From NCBI GenBank assembly GCA_016763185.1, contig JAESUG010000053.1:1-38162 (forward strand): a stretch of DNA of 38,162 nt. Reading direction: 5' to 3'. The position numbers were made by a program, and so were the translations under genes. The notes under the pieces are model-generated. The model had not been told where the DNA came from and did not search any database. It was given only the letters and a program-made list of their open reading frames with translations. Numbering within the stretch: the stretch's first letter is position 1; each line of letters opens with the position of its first letter. The stretch is from Robiginitomaculum sp. (GTDB taxonomy: Bacteria > Pseudomonadota > Alphaproteobacteria > Caulobacterales > Maricaulaceae). Shown here piece after piece: positions 1 through 7,013 of this stretch.

Positions 1-61
1 ACGGCTTCGCCGCCACCTCCCCCATCAAGAGGAAGAATAAGAAGTATATTGGTTTCTTCAT
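1..61 (-). CDS. Partial CDS: N-terminus of a predicted exported protein
   Basis: Only the first 20 codons lie in the window; the gene runs off the left edge. Read on the minus strand from the ATG at 61-59, it begins MKKPIYFLFF and continues with Leu and Met before Gly-Glu-Val-Ala-Ala-Lys. That is a short basic start, a hydrophobic core and a small-residue region, the shape of a Sec signal peptide. A good ribosome binding site (GAGGA, seven bases before the ATG) supports the start. It follows the sigma factor/DUF6768 pair on the same strand, with a hairpin between them, so it may have its own promoter or be read through. The mature protein is not visible and no function can be given. Confidence 0.5.
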   Translation of the reverse strand, partial: MKKPIYFLFFLLMGEVAAKP

Positions 62-131
62 TGCTTGGTCCTCGGTCTTTGAGTCGGGGTTCAGTTCTTT
101 GTATGGTAATGAAAAATTGTTTAAAAGGTCG

Positions 132-154
132 GTCCCCAGATTTAATCTGGGGAC
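132..154 (-). terminator. Perfect hairpin, likely intrinsic terminator
   Basis: Two 11-base arms (GTCCCCAGATT and its exact reverse complement) are separated by one base; the real loop would open to about five. On the minus strand the stem is followed within six bases by TTTT and shortly after by a second T-run. It lies between the DUF6768 gene and the partial gene at the left edge, where a terminator for the sigma-factor operon is expected. The perfection of the stem would also fit a repeated palindromic element, but no second copy was seen in the window. Confidence 0.5.
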
Positions 155-196
155 TGGCTTATCATGATGTGACGGCTTGGTTGATGGCCATACAGA

Positions 197-571
197 TTAG
201 CTGGTTTGGCGGGCGAGCAAGGCGACTTGCAGCTCCAACCGTTTAATCTCGCGCAATATCTCTTGTTTGTCCATTTGTGATAGAAACCAAATTTTTATGA
301 AGGATTGAAACATGATAGACAAACCGCAGCCAAATCCCCATAAGGCCATTTCGCGTCCGGTTTCGGCAAAATAGAAATTCCAACCGGTCCAAAATGCCAA
401 GCCAAGGGCGATGACTTGAATGAAAATCCCGTACCAAGCCCAACCGCCCATATTTGACTGAAAGACGCTGGTGATTTGGCCAAACAGGCCTTGGGGGGCG
501 GCTAGTTTTTCTAGTTGTTCCGCCTCGTCGCTGGACAGGGCTTCGCGGATGGCATCATCAAGTTTACTCAT
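197..571 (-). CDS. DUF6768-type two-helix membrane protein, candidate anti-sigma factor
   Basis: This 124-residue protein opens with an acidic soluble segment (MSKLDDAIREALSSDEAEQL), has two hydrophobic helices at about residues 44-67 and 75-97, and ends in a charged coiled stretch (ILREIKRLELQVALL). From memory this pattern matches the DUF6768 family, usually found beside ECF sigma factors in Alphaproteobacteria. Its ATG lies inside the last codons of the sigma-factor gene, overlapping by 8 bases, which implies translational coupling. A membrane protein coupled to an ECF sigma factor suggests an anti-sigma or signal-sensing role. That is inference from position; no zinc-binding anti-sigma motif is visible. 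Confidence 0.75.
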   Translation of the reverse strand: MSKLDDAIREALSSDEAEQLEKLAAPQGLFGQITSVFQSNMGGWAWYGIFIQVIALGLAFWTGWNFYFAETGREMALWGFGCGLSIMFQSFIKIWFLSQMDKQEILREIKRLELQVALLARQTS

Positions 572-1115
572 GGTGTTCTCCTTTCTCGAGAATACTGGCT
601 AGAACAGTTCTAGCGGTAGACAGTCTGGATTTTACGGTTCCGGCGGGAATGCCCAAAACATGGGCAATTTCGCCCATGGAAAATCCGTAAGTGTAGTGTA
701 GGGACAAAATGTCTTGTTGCTGGGTCGGTAGCTCACGAATGGCCCGGCGCAAATCCATGTGTTCAGGTTGGGTAGGGCTGGGTTGTTCGGCTTCGGGTTG
801 TTGGGATAGCTCAGCGTATACCGCTTGGCTGCGGCTGCTCCGGCGGATGATATCAACGCAAGTTACATGCGCGATCCGTAATATCCATGCCGCAAAGCAC
901 GCTGGATCCTTCAAAGCACCAATGCCGCGTAAGGCTTTTATCCAAACTTGTTGCACTGCGTCTTGGGCATCGGCCCGTTGGTTCAGCTGTCGACGGCAAT
1001 GGGCTAGTAATATTGGGGTCCACTGGGCGTAGAGTGGTTCAAAGCCGGAGCGCTTGCCAGCTTGCATTTCTAGCACGTACAGTTCGGTGGCAATTCGTTG
1101 TGGTGTACGTTGCAT
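564..1115 (-). CDS. ECF-type RNA polymerase sigma factor
   Basis: A 183-residue sigma-70 family protein of the extracytoplasmic-function type. Region 2 runs from about residues 25 to 95, with the core-binding/-10 helix around DAQDAVQQVWIKAL and FAAWILRIAHVTCVDIIRR. After a Pro/Glu-rich linker, region 4 holds the helix-turn-helix (LHYTYGFSMGEIAHVLGIPAGTVKSRLSTAR) that would read the -35 element. Regions 1 and 3 are absent, as usual for ECF factors. Its 3' end overlaps the DUF6768 gene. The regulon is unknown. The 199-base gap to the divergent msrP could hold an autoregulated promoter, but I could not pick out a convincing -35/-10 pair there. Confidence 0.9.
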   Translation of the reverse strand: MQRTPQRIATELYVLEMQAGKRSGFEPLYAQWTPILLAHCRRQLNQRADAQDAVQQVWIKALRGIGALKDPACFAAWILRIAHVTCVDIIRRSSRSQAVYAELSQQPEAEQPSPTQPEHMDLRRAIRELPTQQQDILSLHYTYGFSMGEIAHVLGIPAGTVKSRLSTARTVLASILEKGEHHE

Positions 1116-1314
1116 AATAAATGAATTCCAATTTAAAGATGTTCAACTAACCTAAGGTCGTACCAAACACCGATTTGGTTCATTTATATTCTCGCTTTTT
1201 CGTGAGCGTCGGTCATGCGCAATGTCAACATACCGTGAGCCGGGTAATCTTTTACTGGTTTATAACATAAAAATGTTCGTATAGTAGAGACAGGTAACAA
1301 AAAGGACTGACCCC

Positions 1315-2286
1315 ATGCTGATCCGCCGCCCCAAATCTTGGGAACTCAAAGAAAACCAAACGACCCCAGAAAAGCTCTATATGAACCGTCGGCAAATCAT
1401 TGCGGGGTTGGGCTTGGCCTCCGGCGCAGTTACCAGTTGCGCCCAGGCGACAACCAAACCGGATATTCCCGGACGTAAACTGGATTTTTCGTCATCAAAA
1501 TATAAAATTGACGAGCCTTCAACGCCGTATGATCTGGTGACCAGTTATAATAATTTCTACGAATTTGGTACCGATAAGAGCGATCCAGCCAAATATGCAC
1601 ACACTTTGATCACCGACCCGTGGTCGATTGAGGTCGAAGGCCATGCCGCCAAAACCGGCACCTTTGCGCTGGAGGACATCATTCGGCCTGAGGAACAAGA
1701 AGAACGCATTTACCGCTTACGTTGTGTCGAGGCCTGGTCAATGGTGATCCCGTGGGTCGGTGTGCCGTTGCACAAAGTATTGGCCAGGTTTGAGCCAACC
1801 TCCAAAGCCAAATACGTGCAATTCGTCACCAAGTTCGAACCCAAACAAATGCGCGGCACTCGTTGGCCAGCATTGGATTGGCCCTATTTGGAGGGGTTGC
1901 GCATGGACGAAGCGATGAACGAGCTGCCTTTGTTGGCGACCGGTTTATATGGCCATGAAATTCCCAAACAAAATGGTGCGCCGTTGCGGTTGGTGGTGCC
2001 CTGGAAGTATGGATTTAAGTCGATTAAGTCGATTGTTAAAATTCGGTTTGTTGAAGAAGAACCAAAGACCTCGTGGAAAAAATCAGCCCCGCGTGAATAT
2101 GGGTTTTACTCGAACGTCAATCCATTGATAGATCATCCCAGATGGAGCCAAGCTTCGGAGCGAGTTTTGGGTGGCGCTGCTGGTTTTAATTCGGTGTTTT
2201 CACGGCGGCCAACGGATATGTTCAATGGCTATGGTGATGCGGTTGCTAGCCTGTACGCCGGTATGGATTTGAAACGAGACTACTAA
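1315..2286 (+). CDS. msrP: MsrP, molybdopterin protein-methionine-sulfoxide reductase
   Basis: Catalytic subunit of the periplasmic MsrPQ system, which reduces methionine sulfoxide in oxidised envelope proteins using a molybdenum cofactor. The 323-residue protein follows E. coli YedY/MsrP closely: an N-terminal stretch before the twin-arginine signal (NRRQIIAGLGLASGAVTS, residues 24-41), then SYNNFYEFG, the cofactor-ligand cysteine in RLRCVEAWSM (C137), PWKYGFKSIKSI and NVNPLIDHPRWSQ. The ATG at 1315 is preceded by AAGGA eight bases upstream, and family members have a similar pre-signal extension; an internal ATG at 1381 is the alternative. The stop is followed at once by msrQ. Tat export to the periplasm is expected. 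Confidence 0.95.
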   Translation: MLIRRPKSWELKENQTTPEKLYMNRRQIIAGLGLASGAVTSCAQATTKPDIPGRKLDFSSSKYKIDEPSTPYDLVTSYNNFYEFGTDKSDPAKYAHTLITDPWSIEVEGHAAKTGTFALEDIIRPEEQEERIYRLRCVEAWSMVIPWVGVPLHKVLARFEPTSKAKYVQFVTKFEPKQMRGTRWPALDWPYLEGLRMDEAMNELPLLATGLYGHEIPKQNGAPLRLVVPWKYGFKSIKSIVKIRFVEEEPKTSWKKSAPREYGFYSNVNPLIDHPRWSQASERVLGGAAGFNSVFSRRPTDMFNGYGDAVASLYAGMDLKRDY

Positions 2287-2913
2287 TTGTCAAAGCTTTG
2301 GGATCGTTGGGGAAAGCCGCTGGTATTTGTAGCCTTGGCGCTGCCATTGCTGTGGTTGCTCTGGCAATGGGGTTTGCTATTTGTCGGCAAACCCGGCGCG
2401 TTGGGGGCGAACCCGATTGAGGCCACCAATCGGTTTTTGGGCGATACGGCGCTTAGGGTTTTGTTGCTGACCTTGGCGGTTACGCCATTTCGCGATATTA
2501 CGGGTTGGATTAAAATTACCAAACTTCGGCGGATGATCGGGCTTTTCACATTTTTCTATGTGGCGTTGCATTTGACCTCGTATTTTGGCATGGACTTATG
2601 GTTCTCACTGTCGGCATTGCTCAAAGACATTGCCAAGCGAACCTATATTACATTGGGGATGATCGCCTTTGGCTTGTTGATCCCATTGGCCTTGACCTCA
2701 ACCAATGGGATGATCCGAAGGCTTGGCCCGAAACGCTGGCGGCGATTACATATGCTGGTGTATCCGATTGCGATGCTGGGCGTGTTGCACCATTTCTTGA
2801 TGATCAAGGGCAATCAACCAGCGCCTTGGGTGCATTTTGCAATTCTGGCCGTGTTGCTCGGTTGGCGCATCGTGAAATGGTACCAACGCAACAAGGCTTC
2901 GGGCAAAGCTTAA
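2287..2913 (+). CDS. msrQ: MsrQ, haem-binding membrane subunit of the Msr system
   Basis: Inner-membrane b-type cytochrome that passes electrons from the quinone pool or a flavin reductase to MsrP. The 208-residue protein is mostly hydrophobic, with the ferric-reductase-like fold expected of YedZ/MsrQ. Candidate haem-ligand histidines are H95 (VALHLTSYFG), H155 (RRLHMLVYP) and H168/H169 (GVLHHFLM). The start codon is TTG, immediately after the msrP TAA with no gap, so the pair is almost certainly co-translated. The 3' end overlaps the convergent flgH by 4 bases. Confidence 0.93.
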   Translation: MSKLWDRWGKPLVFVALALPLLWLLWQWGLLFVGKPGALGANPIEATNRFLGDTALRVLLLTLAVTPFRDITGWIKITKLRRMIGLFTFFYVALHLTSYFGMDLWFSLSALLKDIAKRTYITLGMIAFGLLIPLALTSTNGMIRRLGPKRWRRLHMLVYPIAMLGVLHHFLMIKGNQPAPWVHFAILAVLLGWRIVKWYQRNKASGKA

Positions 2914-3632
2914 AACGGAAACAGAATATCATATAGCTCTTGGCCATAGCGCGGGTTTTGCGCGTCCGAAATAATACCGCGACCGCCATAAGAAATGCGA
3001 GCTTCGGCAATTTGGCTATGGGCAATGATATTGTTCGACGAGATATCTTGGGGTCGAACCACACCAGAGATCAACAAATCGCGAATCTCGTGATTGATCC
3101 GCACTTCCTGACGACCTGCGATCACCATATTCCCATTGGGCAATACCTGGGTGACAATCGCCGCCACGGTCAAGGAAATTGTCTCGGAGCGCACTACGGT
3201 GCCCGCCCCGCGATTGGAGCTGGTTGAGCCTAGGGAAGTTAAGGCGCCGGGGGTAATGCCGCCTAAATGATTTTCCAATCCGAAAAAGTTCGAAAGATCA
3301 GAATCTTCGGCGCTGGAGCGCGAACGCTCTGTGGTATTTTGCACATTTGCCGAGTCAGAAATATTGATCGCAACCGTCAAAATATCTCCAACATTATTGG
3401 CTCGTTGATCGTTAAAAAACGTCCGTGAACCTGTGCGCCATAGAGAATTAGTTTGTTGCTGCGCGGCCTCTGGTGCCGGCATGGGCATCACAACGGGCCG
3501 CCGCCCATAAACTTCGGACGGGTTCTGCATCGGCGATAATTCAGGTGCTTTGCCAATGTCTTTGATCTTTTGAAATGTGCCGCATCCACCCAATATTAAG
3601 GTCATTGCGCCGAGCAAAAGCCATTTTTTCAT
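2910..3632 (-). CDS. flgH: FlgH, flagellar L-ring lipoprotein
   Basis: Outer-membrane ring of the flagellar basal body, forming the bushing through which the rod passes. The 240-residue precursor has a lipoprotein signal ending in LGGC, with the lipidated cysteine at residue 17. It also carries the conserved FlgH segments SLWRTGSRTFFNDQRANNVGDILTV, NMVIAGRQEVRINHEIRDLLISGVVRPQDIS and the C-terminal SYGGRGIISDAQ. The serine/asparagine-rich stretch between residues 95 and 150 is typical. It is the last gene of flgF-flgG-flgA-flgH, two bases after the flgA stop. The P-ring gene flgI is not in the window. Confidence 0.97.
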   Translation of the reverse strand: MKKWLLLGAMTLILGGCGTFQKIKDIGKAPELSPMQNPSEVYGRRPVVMPMPAPEAAQQQTNSLWRTGSRTFFNDQRANNVGDILTVAINISDSANVQNTTERSRSSAEDSDLSNFFGLENHLGGITPGALTSLGSTSSNRGAGTVVRSETISLTVAAIVTQVLPNGNMVIAGRQEVRINHEIRDLLISGVVRPQDISSNNIIAHSQIAEARISYGGRGIISDAQNPRYGQELYDILFPF

Positions 3633-3634
3633 AA

Positions 3635-4627
3635 TTAACCCCCAAAGGTTTGTGTTGATGCAGCCACCGCTTGGCCAGGTCCCGTAATGGTTATTTCGAT
3701 GGTCCGGTTTGACGATACATTAACCGCTCGAACCGTGTCCCCGGTGCCGGCATTGACCAATACTTTGGCCCGTGAGGTTAATCTCAAACCAGGTACATTG
3801 TACGAAATGGTGACCAGTTCGCCTTTTTTGACCGTATCCGGTGTTTTTACATCATGTTTGCGTAGCGCTTTGGCCGCGCCTAATGAACGCCGTGCCGCCT
3901 TGCCAACAAGCTGATCTTCTTCGCGTAATAGGCTCGTGCCCAACCGGTTTGCTCGGATGGATATCCAATGAATGTCGTTGGCATTGATAATTTCGCCGCT
4001 GCTTACCCGTCGGTTTAGCGCTGGAATTTGCGTCAACTGCCAGGCGCGACCGCGTAAGGTCACTGGCTTTGCCCCATCATACGGGACGATCTGCGCTGTA
4101 AAGCTACCATTTGCTGGATTAAGCTCAATATGCTCGACATAGGGGTCGCTCATGGCTGTTTGCGGTACAAATAATCCAGCGGCGCCACCACTAATCGCTA
4201 GCTCATAGTCCATGCCGTCACCATCTTCGGTTAATTTGCGGGTCAGCAAGTTGGACAGTTCAAGCGCGCCAAGACGACGGCCTGGTCGTTGGATGAGAAC
4301 CCGCTGCACATTATCGGAATTATACCATTGACGGCCATTGGCTAGGGCAGCTCGAATAATGGTGGCGGGATGTAATGCCAGCCGGCGACCGGGTTCTGGG
4401 GCCGTGGCCACGATCTTGTCGGCCATATCGTCAGCGTTTAAAAACAAATCGCCCAGCGTTATCTGATGACTATCAACAATAATCTCGCCGCGCAGTTGTA
4501 GCGGATCTGCGGCAGGCTCCGCGGGTGCGCCAAGTACGAGCGATGCAGAAACCACCAATAATAAAAGGCCAAGTGCAAAAATGCCAAGTTTGCGACGAAA
4601 GTTCATATAATCAGCGTGTTTGATCAT
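3635..4627 (-). CDS. flgA: FlgA, P-ring assembly chaperone
   Basis: Periplasmic chaperone for assembly of the FlgI P-ring. From the ATG at 4627 it is 330 residues, with an N-terminal signal region (a basic start, then a hydrophobic run ending near VLGAPAEP). The C-terminal half has the SAF-like fold of FlgA (ALNRRVSSGEIINANDIHW, then LVGKAARRSLGAAKALRKHDVK and VTISYNVPGLRLTSRAKVL). A TTG one codon earlier is in frame, but AGGGG sits six bases before the ATG and overlaps the flgG stop, favouring the ATG. It is longer than enterobacterial FlgA (about 220 residues), with an extra N-terminal beta domain, as in other Alphaproteobacteria. Confidence 0.93.
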   Translation of the reverse strand: MIKHADYMNFRRKLGIFALGLLLLVVSASLVLGAPAEPAADPLQLRGEIIVDSHQITLGDLFLNADDMADKIVATAPEPGRRLALHPATIIRAALANGRQWYNSDNVQRVLIQRPGRRLGALELSNLLTRKLTEDGDGMDYELAISGGAAGLFVPQTAMSDPYVEHIELNPANGSFTAQIVPYDGAKPVTLRGRAWQLTQIPALNRRVSSGEIINANDIHWISIRANRLGTSLLREEDQLVGKAARRSLGAAKALRKHDVKTPDTVKKGELVTISYNVPGLRLTSRAKVLVNAGTGDTVRAVNVSSNRTIEITITGPGQAVAASTQTFGG

Positions 4628-4636
4628 CAAAGACCC

Positions 4637-5425
4637 CTATCGGCGTAAGTTAGAGCTGGTGGAGAGCATTTCATCGGCGGCGGTGATGACTTTGGAGTTC
4701 ATCTCATAGGCACGTTGGGCTTGGATCAATGCGGTGATTTCCTGCACGGCATTGACGTTCGAAGCCTCGATAAAGCCTTGGGTAATCCGTCCAAACCCTT
4801 GGGCACCGGGGGTGCCCGTACTGGCCGGACCAGAAGCCGCAGATTCGAGAAATAGATTATCGCCTTGTGGGTCAAGGCCACCTTTGTTGAAGAAACTGGC
4901 CAGTTCAAGTTGCCCGACAATTTGCGGCGCAGTTTGGCCGGCCGTGACGACTTGTACCTGTCCTTGTTGTGAAATGATGACATCAAGAGCGTCTTGCGGG
5001 ACGGTAATCCCCGGTGACACCACATAGCCGTCTTCGGTTAATAGCTGTCCGTCTGGACCAAGGGCAAAGTTCCCGGCGCGGGTATAGGCATCTTCACCAG
5101 AGGGCAATTGCACGACAAAATAACCCTCACCGGCAATGGCCAGATCATAGGGATTACCCGTTTGGGTTAAATTTCCCTGCTCGGTAACCCGGTATACGGA
5201 ACCGGCTTTTACGCCCAAGCCAACTTGTACGCCGGTGGGGACAACGGTGCCGGCATCGGACGAGCTGGCCCCTGGACGTTCTATGGTTTGATAGAGCAAA
5301 TCCTGAAACTCGGCACGTTGGCGTTTATAGCCGGTGGTGTTCATATTGGCGATATTATTGGAAATTACTTCCACATTTAATTGTTGCGCCAACATTCCAG
5401 TTGCTGCTGTATTTAGTGCACGCAT
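4637..5425 (-). CDS. flgG: FlgG, distal rod protein
   Basis: Structural subunit of the distal flagellar rod, exported by the flagellar type III system. The 262 residues have the rod/hook N-terminal signature (AATGMLAQQLNVEVISNNIANMNTTGYK), the central GNPYDLAIAGEGYFVVQLPSG and YTRAGNF segments, and the C-terminal coil with ALIQAQRAYEMNSKVITAADEML. Length is normal for the family. It starts 22 bases after flgF with a purine-rich ribosome site and is followed by flgA within 9 bases, so all four genes form one transcription unit. Confidence 0.98.
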   Translation of the reverse strand: MRALNTAATGMLAQQLNVEVISNNIANMNTTGYKRQRAEFQDLLYQTIERPGASSSDAGTVVPTGVQVGLGVKAGSVYRVTEQGNLTQTGNPYDLAIAGEGYFVVQLPSGEDAYTRAGNFALGPDGQLLTEDGYVVSPGITVPQDALDVIISQQGQVQVVTAGQTAPQIVGQLELASFFNKGGLDPQGDNLFLESAASGPASTGTPGAQGFGRITQGFIEASNVNAVQEITALIQAQRAYEMNSKVITAADEMLSTSSNLRR

Positions 5426-5447
5426 GTCCCCATCTCCCTTTTAAAAT

Positions 5448-6182
5448 TTAATTTACTTTGCCAAGACGTTGAATGGCTTGGCGGGTGGTGTCTTCTTCTG
5501 TTTTGAGCATATTAGATACCGATTGATAGGCACGAGTAACGCGGATCATCCGGCTCATCTCAAGGATCGGCACTACGTTAGAGCGCTCCAGAAAGCCTTG
5601 CATAACCTGCGGGGTTTCTATGTTTAGTATTTCGGCATTTTCCGAGGCGCGATACCGCCCAGAGCCATCTTTGGACAGATCTGAAAGCGAAGAAAACCCG
5701 ACGATTTTTAACCGACCAATTTCGACATTATTCACCGTGATTACGCCTTTGGCATCAATCCTTGGGGCTTCGCCGTAGGCATCTAGCAAAATTGGTGCAT
5801 CCGTATCAAGTACCATCATGCCGTCTGCTGTGCTCAATGTGCCTGTGGCATCTACCGTGAAACGACCATTTTTGGTGTATCGTTCGCCTTGTGGCGTTTC
5901 GATAACAAAGAAGCCATGGCCAACCAATGCAACATCTAAGGGTCGACCTGTGGTTTCCATGACGCCATCGGAAAAATCTCTGGCCACGCCCAGGTCTTGA
6001 ACGAAATTGATCTTGCTTGGGCCATCTTGATGACTGGACGTTTTGCCAGGGTTTGCGCCGAGCAACATTCTTTCCACCTTAAACCCGGCGGTGGTCATAT
6101 TGGCCAAATTATTAGCGATAATTGACAATTCCCGACGTAACGTCATTTGTCGAGAGAGCCCGACCACCATCGCATTTTCCAT
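5448..6182 (-). CDS. flgF: FlgF, proximal rod protein
   Basis: Rod subunit of the basal body and first gene of the flgF-flgG-flgA-flgH unit. The 244 residues show the shared N-terminal rod motif in a variant form (SRQMTLRRELSIIANNLANMTTAGFK), the core PLDVALVGHGFFVIETPQGERYTKNGRFTVD, and the C-terminal rod helix NVVPILEMSRMIRVTRAYQSVSNML. AAAGG lies eight bases before the ATG. Fifty-eight bases upstream is a near-perfect sigma-54 promoter (6240-6256), giving a 5' leader of about 45-50 bases. Confidence 0.97.
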   Translation of the reverse strand: MENAMVVGLSRQMTLRRELSIIANNLANMTTAGFKVERMLLGANPGKTSSHQDGPSKINFVQDLGVARDFSDGVMETTGRPLDVALVGHGFFVIETPQGERYTKNGRFTVDATGTLSTADGMMVLDTDAPILLDAYGEAPRIDAKGVITVNNVEIGRLKIVGFSSLSDLSKDGSGRYRASENAEILNIETPQVMQGFLERSNVVPILEMSRMIRVTRAYQSVSNMLKTEEDTTRQAIQRLGKVN

Positions 6183-6239
6183 TGTACTAGCCTTTTGCTG
6201 GTATAACAGCGCTCTTCACGCCGATTTCCAGTATGAGCT

Positions 6240-6256
6240 TGCATGAGGCGTGCCAA
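6240..6256 (-). promoter_or_regulatory. Sigma-54 promoter of flgF-flgG-flgA-flgH
   Basis: The minus strand reads TTGGCACGCCTCATGCA. Against the sigma-54 consensus TTGGCACGnnnnTTGCA it has exact -24 GG to -12 GC spacing and a single mismatch (A for the first T of TTGC). It points toward flgF, whose ATG is at 6182. In Caulobacter the rod, ring and hook genes of this class are known to depend on sigma-54 and FlbD, so both match and context agree. The FlbD enhancer was not identified. Confidence 0.85.
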
Positions 6257-6408
6257 CGTTTAACATATTGATTTTACTATGATTTTACAGAATTTGAATT
6301 CTATATAACAGCTGAACCCGGCAATCTGGACCCGGTTACTCGGCAGGAAATACCACTTTTATTCAAACTTGTATTTTATGGGTTGAGCAGCGAAACAGCA
6401 ACGCCTCC

Positions 6409-6416
6409 TTAACCAT
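6409..6416 (+). promoter_or_regulatory. Possible CtrA half-site upstream of fliL
   Basis: TTAACCAT, the half-site reported for the cell-cycle regulator CtrA in Caulobacter, lies 49 bases before the fliL ATG. The second half of a full TTAA-N7-TTAA box is poor here (TCTT). The Caulobacter fliL-fliM promoter is CtrA-controlled, which makes the site worth listing, but an eight-base match in an AT-rich region can occur by chance. Confidence 0.4.
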
Positions 6417-6464
6417 AAATCTTCATACTTTGCATGATAGCAGATTAAATACGGAGAACCAGTT

Positions 6465-7010
6465 ATGGCCGAAGATGCCGAAGTTGACGAAAATGAAGAT
6501 GAAGATGGCGAGGAGAAGCCCAAAAAATCGAAGAAAAAGCTCCTGCTGTTTGTCGGGTTACCGGTCGTCATTGTTTTACTAGTGGCGATAGGTGTTGGTT
6601 TGATGTTGATGGGCGGCGGTGACGAAGAGGTGGTGCTGGATGAAGATGGGAAGCCGGTGAACGTCAGCGAAAGCACTGAGAGCAAAATGGCGAGCGGCCC
6701 GGTTCCAATATTTTACCAAATGCCGGAAATTTTGGTGAATATCTCCGGAGAAGAAGAAGGTGAGCAATTGATTTTGCAGATCAATATCCAACTCGAAGTG
6801 CCTGATGAGGAAACCATTCATCAGCTTGATTTACTGTTGCCGCGTGTGGTCGACCAATATCAAAGTTTCTTACGGGAATTGCGCGTCGAAGATATTAAAG
6901 GCTCGGCGGGAAATTACCGCTTACGGTTAGAATTATTACGGCGCGTGAACCTTGCTATGCAGCCTGCTTATGTGAACGACGTGCTCATTGAAAAATTATT
7001 GGTGAACTAA
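6465..7010 (+). CDS. fliL: FliL, basal-body/stator-associated membrane protein
   Basis: Single-pass inner-membrane protein that surrounds and stabilises the motor stators. The 181 residues comprise a strongly acidic then lysine-rich cytoplasmic tail (residues 1-25), one transmembrane helix (about 26-49) and a periplasmic domain with the typical FliL sequence (YQMPEILVNISGEEEGEQLILQINIQLEV, LLPRVVDQYQSFLRELRVEDIKGSAG, and a C-terminal hydrophobic VLIEKLLVN). A GGAG ribosome site precedes the ATG. It opens the plus-strand flagellar unit, with fliM three bases after its stop. Confidence 0.95.
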   Translation: MAEDAEVDENEDEDGEEKPKKSKKKLLLFVGLPVVIVLLVAIGVGLMLMGGGDEEVVLDEDGKPVNVSESTESKMASGPVPIFYQMPEILVNISGEEEGEQLILQINIQLEVPDEETIHQLDLLLPRVVDQYQSFLRELRVEDIKGSAGNYRLRLELLRRVNLAMQPAYVNDVLIEKLLVN

Positions 7011-7013
7011 TAA

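Noticed and set aside
49-246. Plus-strand open frame at the left edge
   Set aside because: It overlaps the terminator hairpin and the DUF6768 gene end, and its protein has no recognisable features.
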